DNA of 34,261 nucleotides from Rathayibacter_A sp036510655 (GTDB taxonomy: Bacteria; Actinomycetota; Actinomycetes; Actinomycetales; Microbacteriaceae): NCBI GenBank assembly GCA_036510655.1, contig DATCDQ010000004.1:1-34261 (forward strand), written 5' to 3'. A program made the position numbers and the translations under genes. The notes beneath the pieces are model-generated. The model did not search any database. It was not told the DNA's origin and saw only the letters and a list, made by a program, of their open reading frames with translations. Positions 6,991 to 13,232 of the stretch are shown piece after piece (within the stretch, counting starts at the first letter, position 1; every line of letters starts with the position of its first letter).

Positions 6991-8481
6991 TGTCAGGAGA
7001 GTCATGGCGAGCGCAGCGCCGTCAGCGGTGACTCGTGTGTCGTCACCGCTTCCCGTGAATGAGCCAAAGCGTGCGAGGTACGCGACATACGAATCGATGT
7101 CTGACCCCGCCGACGCGTCACGACCGTACGTGTTGTTGGCAGGCATCGTCCGCTCGCCGTCCCAGTCGGAGGCGCTGACGTTGCGCTCCAGCTGATCCGC
7201 AACGACCGCTGCACCGACCTGCGACAGCAGATCATCGCCAGCGAGCCCGCTGATGACACCGAGCAGCACATACAGGCCGGCGGAGGGGTCGGTCGCGGCC
7301 GTCCAATACGCGTTGAGGCACGCATTCAGTAGTGCTGACGGTTCGCCCAGTGCAGCCTCACCTGCCCGTGTGAGACGGAAGTAGCCTGCACGCCGCACCA
7401 CGAGCCTGAGGGATCGCGCGAAGAGTTCGTTCACGCCGGATTCGACGTCGCAACGGTCTGTGGTACGCATGGCGGCCGTGTCGGGCTGTCGCGCGGAATC
7501 GGCCGCCGCGATCCGGTGTAGCAGTGCATCGAGTGGTGCTGTCAGCCACTGAACGGTGTTAGGCGCCAGACCCTCTGGGTGTGCCAGCACACGATCGGCT
7601 GCTGCACTGAGCACATCGATGCGATGGCGGCGTGGAATGGCGGCTGCCGCTCGCGTGGCGTCCTCCGACAACTCGACCCCGCCGACCGTTGCTCGGTCTG
7701 CGCGCTGGTTGTAGCTGTAGCCGTATGAATCTGACCGGGACCCGAATACCTGGGCCGCTGCGCTCAGGTCGAACCGGTTCGGGTCGAATGCCCTGCCATC
7801 GTGTGCCGCCCACGGTCCTTCGAGTTGCCTCACCCAGGTGTCGATCTCGGAGTGACGAGGGTGTTCCGGAGTATCCAGCAGAGCGTTCAGTGCCGCGTCG
7901 CCCCTGGGGCCGCTCGATTCCAGGAGCGGCGAGCGACCGCATCCGTCGAGCAGAGTTGGGAACTCCTCCGACCGGCCGGGCTTATAGCGATCGAGTTCTT
8001 CGACCGCGATAGTCCAACCGTGCGGCCAGTGGTCGTTGCAGAGATCACGGGCCAGCAACGCGCAATCGTTGTATTCATGGGCGTGCGGGCCCTCTTTCAG
8101 CCCGTATTCGTAGAACAACTCGGGTCCGTTCACTGTGCTTGCGACCTCGTCGAGCGCCTGCGCGACGGTGGAAGTCCACTCACACAAACTGGTGTGTTCG
8201 CCGTTGCGGCAGCCGTGGTCCATCTCCCAGATGAGTTGAGTTCGCGCGCCGTCGTACCTTCCGACGGCCCATACCGGTTGACGTTCGTGTTGCACGGCAG
8301 AACGGCTATTGGTGAAGACATGGCGGTGTTGGCGGCCGGTCCAGGCGAAGGCCGCGTGGATGACGCTGTGCAGCGATTCGAGCCGCATAGCGGCATCGAC
8401 GGCAATCACACGCTCGATCGGCCGACCGACGTCGAGCACGCTGAGTCGGAGCTTCAGGACCTGTTTTGGGCTGTTCCACAT
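6985..8481 (-). CDS. Plasmid pRiA4b ORF-3-like family protein
   Basis: The protein has 498 residues from the ATG reading MWNSPKQVLKLRLSVLD. Residues 1-170 or so resemble the pRiA4b ORF-3 domain: a beta-strand of alternating hydrophobics (VLKLRLSVLD), then SLHSVIHAAFAWTGRQHRHVF (compare the family pattern LHEVLQAAMGW), then HEYNDCALLARDLC near residue 155. The family is also called IS1096-passenger TnpR-like; its biochemical role is not established. The remaining 300 or so residues match nothing I recognise and look like a soluble helical region. The frame stays open upstream, but that part overlaps the GNAT remnant on the same strand and has no protein-like composition, so the later ATG was chosen. 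No transposase lies nearby, so the mobile-element name carries little weight here. Confidence 0.7.
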   Translation of the reverse strand: MWNSPKQVLKLRLSVLDVGRPIERVIAVDAAMRLESLHSVIHAAFAWTGRQHRHVFTNSRSAVQHERQPVWAVGRYDGARTQLIWEMDHGCRNGEHTSLCEWTSTVAQALDEVASTVNGPELFYEYGLKEGPHAHEYNDCALLARDLCNDHWPHGWTIAVEELDRYKPGRSEEFPTLLDGCGRSPLLESSGPRGDAALNALLDTPEHPRHSEIDTWVRQLEGPWAAHDGRAFDPNRFDLSAAAQVFGSRSDSYGYSYNQRADRATVGGVELSEDATRAAAAIPRRHRIDVLSAAADRVLAHPEGLAPNTVQWLTAPLDALLHRIAAADSARQPDTAAMRTTDRCDVESGVNELFARSLRLVVRRAGYFRLTRAGEAALGEPSALLNACLNAYWTAATDPSAGLYVLLGVISGLAGDDLLSQVGAAVVADQLERNVSASDWDGERTMPANNTYGRDASAGSDIDSYVAYLARFGSFTGSGDDTRVTADGAALAMTLLTR

Positions 8482-8662
8482 GCGTCGATTCTCGGTGGCG
8501 GATGCTGCGCCCAGCGCGATCGAGTCGACATCTGTGGATGCCGGTCGCCGATCCGCGCTTGTGGAGGAGCAGTGGAGGTCGGCGAATCGCGGGCACCTGG
8601 CCTGGGGTACCGGGCTTGAGGCACCGTACGGATAGCGTGTCGCAGGTGAAACCCATAACGAA

Positions 8663-8920
8663 TCATGCGCGCGGCGGGTTGTCTTCACGGGGCTTGTTCG
8701 CTCTCCCGAAACCGACAATCTGATCTGCTCGTTCAGCCACTCAGACTTCCCGCCCGTTGTCGAACGCGCGCCGGTAGTTGGCCGTGAGGTCGTCCTCGGA
8801 AAGCTCTTCAAGGAAGACCGCGGATAGCAGATGTGCGTAGACCGAGCGCCATGAAGCAACGTTCACGTGTGCAATGGCCGGAGCATCTGCTGCGGTTGCG
8901 CGCCTGACAGGGATTGGCAA
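8663..8920 (-). pseudogene. Broken GNAT acetyltransferase remnant
   Basis: Read on the minus strand from a TTG at 8920, the first 59 codons give the standard GNAT opening: PIPVRRATAADAPAIAH, then VNVASWRSVYAHLLSAVFLE, ending FDNGREV. An in-frame TGA (8741-8743) interrupts it. The same frame then continues VAERADQIVGFGRANKPRED, exactly what the family has next (beta-strand, VGF), before a second stop at 8663. The acetyl-CoA loop (Q/RxxGxG/A) and the C-terminal half are absent. This is a decayed N-acetyltransferase gene with a nonsense mutation and a 3' truncation. The pRiA4b-like gene begins about 180 bp further on. Confidence 0.7.
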
Positions 8921-9031
8921 GGTCGACTCTACGCAGTAGCACGAAGACGAGAAACGGCCCTTGGCTTTCCTGCGGGATTCGCGTTTCCAAGCTTGATCCC
9001 CGTGGCAGCAAGGCCCAGCAGACGAGCTATT

Positions 9032-9069
9032 GACGATAGACCGGAAACTCGACGATAGCCCGGACGTTT
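9032..9069. repeat. Two direct repeats spaced 19 bp
   Basis: GACGATAGACCGG (9032-9044) and GACGATAGCCCGG (9051-9063) differ at one base and start 19 bp apart. They lie upstream of the GNAT remnant on its transcribed side. A TTGACA on the minus strand (9072-9077) is nearby but has no good -10 box. The remainder of 8921-9198 holds no gene that I can support. Confidence 0.5.
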
Positions 9070-9198
9070 CTTGTCAATCGGCCCGGGCCAGCGTTCAAAG
9101 TCCGGTCTAGAGTGGACGACGGCGGCCGTGGCTCGGGTAGCGAGCGTGACGCGCGGAAATGCTGAGTCAGTGCACGCCCTGGTTGTACCGGGATCCCA

Positions 9199-9651
9199 TC
9201 AGGTCGCAGGTGGTGCTGAGCGCAGTGCAGCGTCGATCCCGTCCAACAGCGCGGGTGCGTGTGTCGTGACTGTCTCCCAGAGGCGCGTGTTGTCGAGTCC
9301 CGCGTAGTTCTGTGCCGCGATGTTGCGCGTTGCCCGCAATCCATCACGGGCGATCGTGGGAAGCGTTTCGGCGATCTCTTCGGGGAGCGGTCGACTCACG
9401 AGGTCAGCGAGGTGGATGACGGCGAGCATGCCAATGTCGTAGGTGTCGGAATCAGGCCGGACGAACGCGTCGCGCCCATTGCGCGCAGCCCGCTCGAAGC
9501 GACCGCGCAGCCTCGCCACCTCGTCGGTCAGCCGTGCGGTGGAACGGATGCCCAGATTGTTGTTGTCGGGCGAGGTGGGCGGCGCTAGCCCGTTACGTGT
9601 GTCGTTTTGGCGCGGTCGAGCGGTGAATCGGCGCTCTGCCTCCTCACTCAC
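9199..9651 (-). CDS. HEPN/DUF86 (HepT-like) toxin with altered RNase motif
   Basis: The protein has 150 residues and starts at a GTG that overlaps the stop of the nucleotidyltransferase gene by four bases. It is the HEPN partner of a minimal-nucleotidyltransferase (MNT) pair. The helical core (about 35-145) ends with RNIAAQNYAGLDNTRLWETV (109-128), the position of the DUF86 motif RNxxAHxY. Arg109 and Tyr116 are kept, but the histidine expected at 114 is Gln. In characterised HepT toxins that Arg/His pair forms the RNase site, and a tyrosine in this motif is the residue AMPylated by MntA. The protein therefore keeps the modified Tyr while lacking a catalytic His. It may be inactive, weakly active or repurposed. 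The first 35 residues are polar and probably disordered. Confidence 0.75.
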   Translation of the reverse strand: MSEEAERRFTARPRQNDTRNGLAPPTSPDNNNLGIRSTARLTDEVARLRGRFERAARNGRDAFVRPDSDTYDIGMLAVIHLADLVSRPLPEEIAETLPTIARDGLRATRNIAAQNYAGLDNTRLWETVTTHAPALLDGIDAALRSAPPAT

Positions 9652-10115
9652 AGTGGAACCGCGTCACGGCGCAGCACTTGCACGACAGGGTCATCCGTAT
9701 TGTCGACGATGGCATCCACTGGAAATCCGATGAGTTCCGATACTGCCTGGCGAAATGCCGCGAGCGTCAGAAAATCGACTTCCGGCTTGGCTCGCACGAG
9801 CAGGTCGGCATCGCTGTCCGCGGTGTCGGTTCCACGTGCGGCGGATCCGAAGACCCGGATGTCGTCTACGCCAAATCGTGGGGCAAGCTCGAGAATCCGC
9901 TCTGCGAAGAGCTCCAGTGGGATGGAAGGTCGCATGCGCGCCGCGCTGAGGATGCGACTGAGCAACTCGCCGCTCGGCACGCGGGCGCCCGATTCGATCA
10001 TCGCGAGATTCGGCTGCTTGACGCCGGCCAACGTCGCGAGTGCGCGCTGCGAAAGCCCTGCATCTTCACGCGCACGCCGAACCAGTGTCGCCGCGTCCGA
10101 ATCTCGACCGGTCAT
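9648..10115 (-). CDS. XRE-HTH/MNT nucleotidyltransferase antitoxin (MntA-like)
   Basis: The protein has 155 residues with two domains. Residues 8-60 are an XRE-type helix-turn-helix (AREDAGLSQRALATLAGV, then QPNLAMIESG). Residues 65-150 are a minimal nucleotidyltransferase with the signature GSAARGTDTADSDAD (90-104), where Gly90, Ser91, Asp102 and Asp104 form the nucleotide/metal site and Asp134 (PVDAIV) may be the third acid. In MntA/HepT systems this enzyme AMPylates and silences the HEPN toxin. The fused HTH would let the same protein repress the operon. The ATG start is supported by TATAAT six bases upstream, giving a leaderless mRNA, and by a palindrome over that box. The gene is coupled to the HEPN gene by a GTGA overlap. 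Confidence 0.85.
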   Translation of the reverse strand: MTGRDSDAATLVRRAREDAGLSQRALATLAGVKQPNLAMIESGARVPSGELLSRILSAARMRPSIPLELFAERILELAPRFGVDDIRVFGSAARGTDTADSDADLLVRAKPEVDFLTLAAFRQAVSELIGFPVDAIVDNTDDPVVQVLRRDAVPL

Positions 10116-10121
10116 AAGGCC

Positions 10122-10139
10122 ATTATATCGTCGTGATAT
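10122..10139 (-). promoter_or_regulatory. TATAAT leaderless promoter with palindromic operator
   Basis: On the minus strand a perfect TATAAT (10127-10122) is followed by six bases and the ATG at 10115. An inverted repeat ATATC-N5-GATAT (10125-10129 and 10135-10139) overlaps the -10 box and its upstream side. This is where the XRE domain of the antitoxin could bind and block transcription. A weak -35 (TCGACC) lies about 18 bp upstream. Confidence 0.6.
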
Positions 10140-10183
10140 CGCGCCGGTCGATCGACCCGATTTTGGCCGCTTCGCAGGGTGAC

Positions 10184-10648
10184 TCAGCGCGCTTCGCCCG
10201 CGAACGGTGACCAGCGGGCCTGTCGCAGGTCGATCCGATAGTGGTCCTCCGCGCCGGTGCGGGCGGAGTCTTCGAAGGTCATGCCGCGCAGCGGCGTGCG
10301 TTCCTCGCGGTAGTGCTCAAGGGCACGACGCTCATGACAGACCGGCGCCTCACCGCTGGCGCGGACGACGCGCCACCACGGGACATCCGAACCGTAGCGC
10401 GCCATCACCGTGCCGACCGCACGCGCGGCTCGCGAACCGAGCGTCGCCGCGACATCGCCGTAGGTCATGACGCGACCTGGTGGGATGTCCGCCACGATCT
10501 CGAGCACACGCTCGACGAACGAATCGGCCGGGTCGGGGGTCTCGATACGCTCGCTGGCGCTCGCTACTCGACCACCGGCGGGGTGGGTCTCGATACGGGT
10601 CTCGATGCGCTCGCTGGCGCTCGCTACTCGACCACCGGAAGTGCTCAC
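10184..10648 (-). CDS. Alkyltransferase-like (ATL) DNA repair protein with repeat-encoded N-terminus
   Basis: The protein has 154 residues. From about residue 40 on it is the MGMT C-terminal fold: PPGRVMTYGDVAATLGSRA, then VPWWRVVRASGEAP. The Cys of the methyltransferase motif PCHR is replaced by Trp (PWWR), which defines ATL proteins. ATLs bind O6-alkylguanine lesions and hand them to nucleotide-excision repair instead of removing the alkyl group. The GTG start overlaps the stop of the upstream acetyltransferase gene by four bases, so it is probably translationally coupled. Residues 5-37 consist of two copies of GGRVASASERIET, encoded by two copies of the dispersed repeat. A typical ATL would begin close to DPADSFVERVLEI, so this N-terminus looks like an insertion that preserved the reading frame. 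Confidence 0.85.
   Translation of the reverse strand: MSTSGGRVASASERIETRIETHPAGGRVASASERIETPDPADSFVERVLEIVADIPPGRVMTYGDVAATLGSRAARAVGTVMARYGSDVPWWRVVRASGEAPVCHERRALEHYREERTPLRGMTFEDSARTGAEDHYRIDLRQARWSPFAGEAR
10538..10578. repeat. Dispersed 41-bp repeat, copy A
   Basis: The unit begins GGTCTCGATACGCTCG and ends CTCGCTACTCGACCACCGG. It is 41 bp long and nearly identical to copy B 60 bp away. It lies within the 5' part of the ATL gene and is read there on the minus strand as GGRVASASERIET. Confidence 0.8.
10598..10638. repeat. Dispersed 41-bp repeat, copy B
   Basis: Same unit as copy A, with one visible difference (GATGCG for GATACG). A partial third start, GGTCTCGATAC, lies between the two copies at about 10586-10596. 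It encodes the second GGRVASASERIET block of the ATL protein, immediately after its start codon. Confidence 0.8.
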
Positions 10649-11097
10649 AATTCGAGGGCGCCGATGATTTCGCCGTACTGGGTCTCACCGACTGGGACGA
10701 AGCCCATGCGAAGGAAGAATGCCTCGGGGCCCAACTCGCCCTGCTCCCAGATGACGTTGAGACGTTTCTGTCCACGTGCCCGCGCCTCGTCGGCGAGGGC
10801 GGTGACTGCATACTTGCCGATTCCGCGGCCCTGGTCGCTGGCTTCGACGTTGATGCGCCAGAGGATGGAGCGGAACTCCTCGTGTTCGGCATCCTCGTCG
10901 AAACTGCCCATCACGAAGCCGACGACCTCGTCGCCGTCGACGACGACGCGCTGCCACGTAGTGGCCGGATTGTTCACAGCTGCTGCTGCCGAGTACGACA
11001 CCGGCGCCACGAATTGCTCCTGCCCCGGTTTCAGCGTCAGCGCGTTCGCGGCAGAGATGTTCGACGCCGACAGTTCAACCACTCGCAACTCAGCCAT
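10645..11097 (-). CDS. GNAT acetyltransferase, spermine/spermidine (BltD)-like
   Basis: The protein has 150 residues and a GNAT fold. The N-terminal strand is ELRVVELSASNISAANAL; VVVDGDEVVGFVMGSF (about 51-66) is the central hairpin; the acetyl-CoA loop QGRGIGKYAV is near residue 90; and AFFLRMGFVPVGE (about 126) is the C-terminal strand region. The layout, with EQFVAP near residue 28 and a short 150-residue length, resembles polyamine acetyltransferases of the BltD type, but the acceptor is not provable. The ATG start follows TACGCT by exactly six bases on the minus strand, so a leaderless mRNA is likely. Its stop overlaps the GTG of the ATL gene, so the two form an operon. The pairing with a repair protein has no obvious metabolic meaning. 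Confidence 0.8.
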   Translation of the reverse strand: MAELRVVELSASNISAANALTLKPGQEQFVAPVSYSAAAAVNNPATTWQRVVVDGDEVVGFVMGSFDEDAEHEEFRSILWRINVEASDQGRGIGKYAVTALADEARARGQKRLNVIWEQGELGPEAFFLRMGFVPVGETQYGEIIGALEL

Positions 11098-11103
11098 GGC
11101 TTC

Positions 11104-11109
11104 AGCGTA
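11104..11109 (-). promoter_or_regulatory. -10 element TACGCT, leaderless start
   Basis: On the minus strand TACGCT ends six bases before the ATG of the GNAT gene. No ribosome binding site is visible before that ATG, which agrees with initiation on a leaderless transcript. Confidence 0.5.
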
Positions 11110-11181
11110 TCCCGAGCGCGGCTCCGCCGGGTAGTCACTCCTGTATGCGTTCGCCCAGAGCTTCCCATGCCACGCTGGCGG

Positions 11182-11706
11182 TCAAGCGCCGTGGTATTCA
11201 GCGGGCGGCCCGGCCTGCGGGCCGAGCACAGGCTCGAACGCGGCGGCATACGCGTCGAAGTAGCGTTGCCAGTCTTCGGGGGCGGATGCGCGCCCTTCGA
11301 GCAAGTCGAGACATCCCTCCCAGCCGGCCGTGTTGCGCGCTGCGGCGCTCGCTTCCAGCTCGTCGATCAACACCAACTCCGTTCCCTCCGACGTCGGTGA
11401 GAGCTCGAAACGAAGCAACTCATCTCCCCACGTGAACGCCAGTACGTACGGCTCGTCAACGGTGATGACCGCGCCGGTCAACGTCATGTCGATCTGATCG
11501 GGTGGAAATGGAAAGCTGATCGCAGCACCGACTTGCCACTGACCACCGGCAACGATGACGTCAGATGGAAACCACGTCTTCAATCGGGTTCGATCAGTCA
11601 GCGACTGCCAAACCGTGGGTGCAGCATCCGCCAGGTGACGTTCGAGCCGCACCGCAGGGCGAACGCCGCCGGTCAAGAGGGTTGCGTTGCCGTTTGAGTT
11701 CGCCAT
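11182..11706 (-). CDS. SRPBCC (AHSA1-like) domain protein
   Basis: The protein has 174 residues. It matches the SRPBCC/START-like fold of the AHSA1 type: VRLERHLADAAPTVWQSLTD and LKTWFPS near the N-terminus, DEPYVLAFTWGDELLRFEL in the middle, and GWEGCLDLLEG near the C-terminus. These small proteins bind hydrophobic ligands or act as co-chaperone-like factors; no specific function can be assigned. The ATG is preceded by GGAGG at seven bases on the minus strand, a strong ribosome binding site. A promoter candidate lies at 11742-11770. It is divergent from icd, with 177 bp between the two start codons. Confidence 0.8.
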   Translation of the reverse strand: MANSNGNATLLTGGVRPAVRLERHLADAAPTVWQSLTDRTRLKTWFPSDVIVAGGQWQVGAAISFPFPPDQIDMTLTGAVITVDEPYVLAFTWGDELLRFELSPTSEGTELVLIDELEASAAARNTAGWEGCLDLLEGRASAPEDWQRYFDAYAAAFEPVLGPQAGPPAEYHGA

Positions 11707-11741
11707 GACTGCCTCCGTCGGATGGTCGGTTTGCTCCTCCC

Positions 11742-11770
11742 GTTATACCTGCGGCAGTCGCGCGCGTCTA
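11742..11770 (-). promoter_or_regulatory. Promoter candidate for the SRPBCC gene
   Basis: On the minus strand TAGACG (11770-11765) and TATAAC (11747-11742) are separated by 17 nt. This fits a sigma-70-type promoter about 40 nt upstream of the start codon. Confidence 0.45.
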
Positions 11771-11831
11771 CCAGTACAGATATCTCGATGTCAAGATAGT
11801 TGCGCGGTTCTAGTAAGCTGTCTGTGGCCGA

Positions 11832-11871
11832 AACGGCACAGATTTCAGGCATCCCAACGGCACAGATCTCA
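11832..11871 (+). repeat. Direct repeats in the icd leader
   Basis: AACGGCACAGATTTCA (11832-11847) recurs as AACGGCACAGATCTCA (11856-11871), 24 bp apart with one mismatch. The second copy ends just before the AGGAG ribosome binding site of icd. It could be a pair of regulatory sites or a local duplication. Confidence 0.55.
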
Positions 11872-11883
11872 CGAGGAGTCCCA

Positions 11884-13113
11884 TTGTCAAAAATTAAGGT
11901 TGAAGGCACCGTCGTCGAACTCGACGGCGACGAGATGACGAGGATCATCTGGCAGGCCATCAAGGAGCAGCTGATCTACCCGCATCTCGACATCAACCTC
12001 GAGCGCTACGACCTATCTATTCAGATGCGTGACGAGACCGACGACCAGATCACGGTCGACGCGGCCCACGCCATCCAGAGACACGGTGTCGGCGTCAAGT
12101 GCGCCACAATCACCCCCGACGAGGCGCGGGTCGAAGAGTTCGGGCTGAAGAAAATGTGGAAGAGCCCGAACGGTACGATCCGCAACATCCTCGGCGGGAC
12201 AATCTTCCGCGAGCCGATCATCATCTCGAACATCCCGCGCCTTGTGCCGGGTTGGAACAAGCCGATCATCATCGGTCGTCACGCGTTCGGCGACCAGTAC
12301 CGCGCGACGGACTTCGTCTTCGATGGCCCGGGCACGCTGACCATCAGCTTCCAGCCGGCCGACGGCCCGAACGGTGAAAAGCGCGAGGCGCAGTCGTTCA
12401 ACGTCTTCGACGCCCCAGGCGGCGGTGTGGCAATGGCCATGTTCAACCTTGACGCCTCGATCCGCGACTTCGCGCGCGCCTCGCTGAGCTACGGCCTGGA
12501 CCGCAATTACCCGGTCTACCTGTCAACCAAGAACACGATCCTCAAGGCGTATGACGGCCGGTTCAAGGACCTGTTCGCCGAGGTCTTCGAGAACGAGTAC
12601 AAGGAGCGCTTCGAGGCGGCCGGCCTCACCTACGAGCACCGCCTGATCGACGACATGGTCGCAGCCTCGCTCAAGTGGGAGGGCGGCTACGTCTGGGCCT
12701 GCAAGAACTACGACGGCGACGTGCAGTCCGACACGGTCGCGCAGGGCTTCGGCTCGCTCGGGTTGATGACCAGTGTGCTGACCACGCCCGATGGCAAGAT
12801 CGTGGAGGCGGAGGCCGCACACGGCACCGTCACCCGCCACTACCGCCAGCACCAGGCCGGCAAGCCGACCTCGACCAACCCGATCGCATCGATCTACGCG
12901 TGGACCCGCGGCCTCGCACACCGTGGCAAGCTCGACGGCAACCAGGAGCTCATCGACTTCTCGCACACCCTCGAGGATGTCGTCATCAAGACCGTCGAAT
13001 CCGGCAAGATGACCAAGGACCTCGCGCTTCTTCACGGCGGCGACCAGCCGTACCAGACCACCGAGGAGTTCATGGCGTCGCTGGCTGAGAACCTGAACGC
13101 GCGCCTGGCGTAA
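11884..13113 (+). CDS. icd: NADP-dependent isocitrate dehydrogenase
   Basis: The protein has 409 residues from a TTG start reading (M)SKIKVEGTVVELDGDEMTR. The start is set by AGGAG five bases upstream and by the usual N-terminus of the family. It follows the homodimeric eukaryote-like IDH closely throughout, with KCATITPDE, MWKSPNGTIRNILGG (substrate-binding region, about 95-110), PIIIGRHAFGDQYRATDF, LIDDMVA, WACKNYDGDVQSD (metal-binding Asp residues) and AEAAHGTVTRHYR (NADP-binding region). It oxidatively decarboxylates isocitrate to 2-oxoglutarate in the TCA cycle and supplies NADPH. Its length is normal for the roughly 405-residue class, not the 740-residue monomeric form. It is a single-gene unit ended by a good hairpin at 13133-13169. 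Confidence 0.97.
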   Translation: MSKIKVEGTVVELDGDEMTRIIWQAIKEQLIYPHLDINLERYDLSIQMRDETDDQITVDAAHAIQRHGVGVKCATITPDEARVEEFGLKKMWKSPNGTIRNILGGTIFREPIIISNIPRLVPGWNKPIIIGRHAFGDQYRATDFVFDGPGTLTISFQPADGPNGEKREAQSFNVFDAPGGGVAMAMFNLDASIRDFARASLSYGLDRNYPVYLSTKNTILKAYDGRFKDLFAEVFENEYKERFEAAGLTYEHRLIDDMVAASLKWEGGYVWACKNYDGDVQSDTVAQGFGSLGLMTSVLTTPDGKIVEAEAAHGTVTRHYRQHQAGKPTSTNPIASIYAWTRGLAHRGKLDGNQELIDFSHTLEDVVIKTVESGKMTKDLALLHGGDQPYQTTEEFMASLAENLNARLA

Positions 13114-13132
13114 CCGACACGCACAGCCCTCA

Positions 13133-13169
13133 AGCGGGGGTCGACACCGTCGTGGTGTCGGCCCCCGCT
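13133..13169 (+). terminator. Rho-independent-type hairpin after icd
   Basis: A 16-bp stem, AGCGGGGGTCGACACC against GGTGTCGGCCCCCGCT, has one G-T wobble and the five-base loop GTCGT. It begins 20 bp after the icd stop codon. No T-run follows, as is common for actinobacterial terminators. Confidence 0.75.
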
Positions 13170-13232
13170 GCGCGTTGCGCCGCTAGTCTCGTAGTCGTTC
13201 AGGTGATGCAATGCGACGCGAGTGAGGGGATT

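Noticed and set aside
6985..8481. Evidence for an IS1096-type transposon, from the TnpR-like family name
   Set aside because: No transposase, terminal inverted repeats or resolvase motifs are present; the name is historical.
8482..8859. N-terminal extension of the pRiA4b-like protein (126 more residues)
   Set aside because: The extension runs through the GNAT remnant in a different frame and has no protein-like pattern; the ATG at 8481 fits the family start.
10538..10638. Insertion-sequence ends
   Set aside because: The two repeat copies are direct, only 60 bp apart, and no transposase or target-site duplication is visible.
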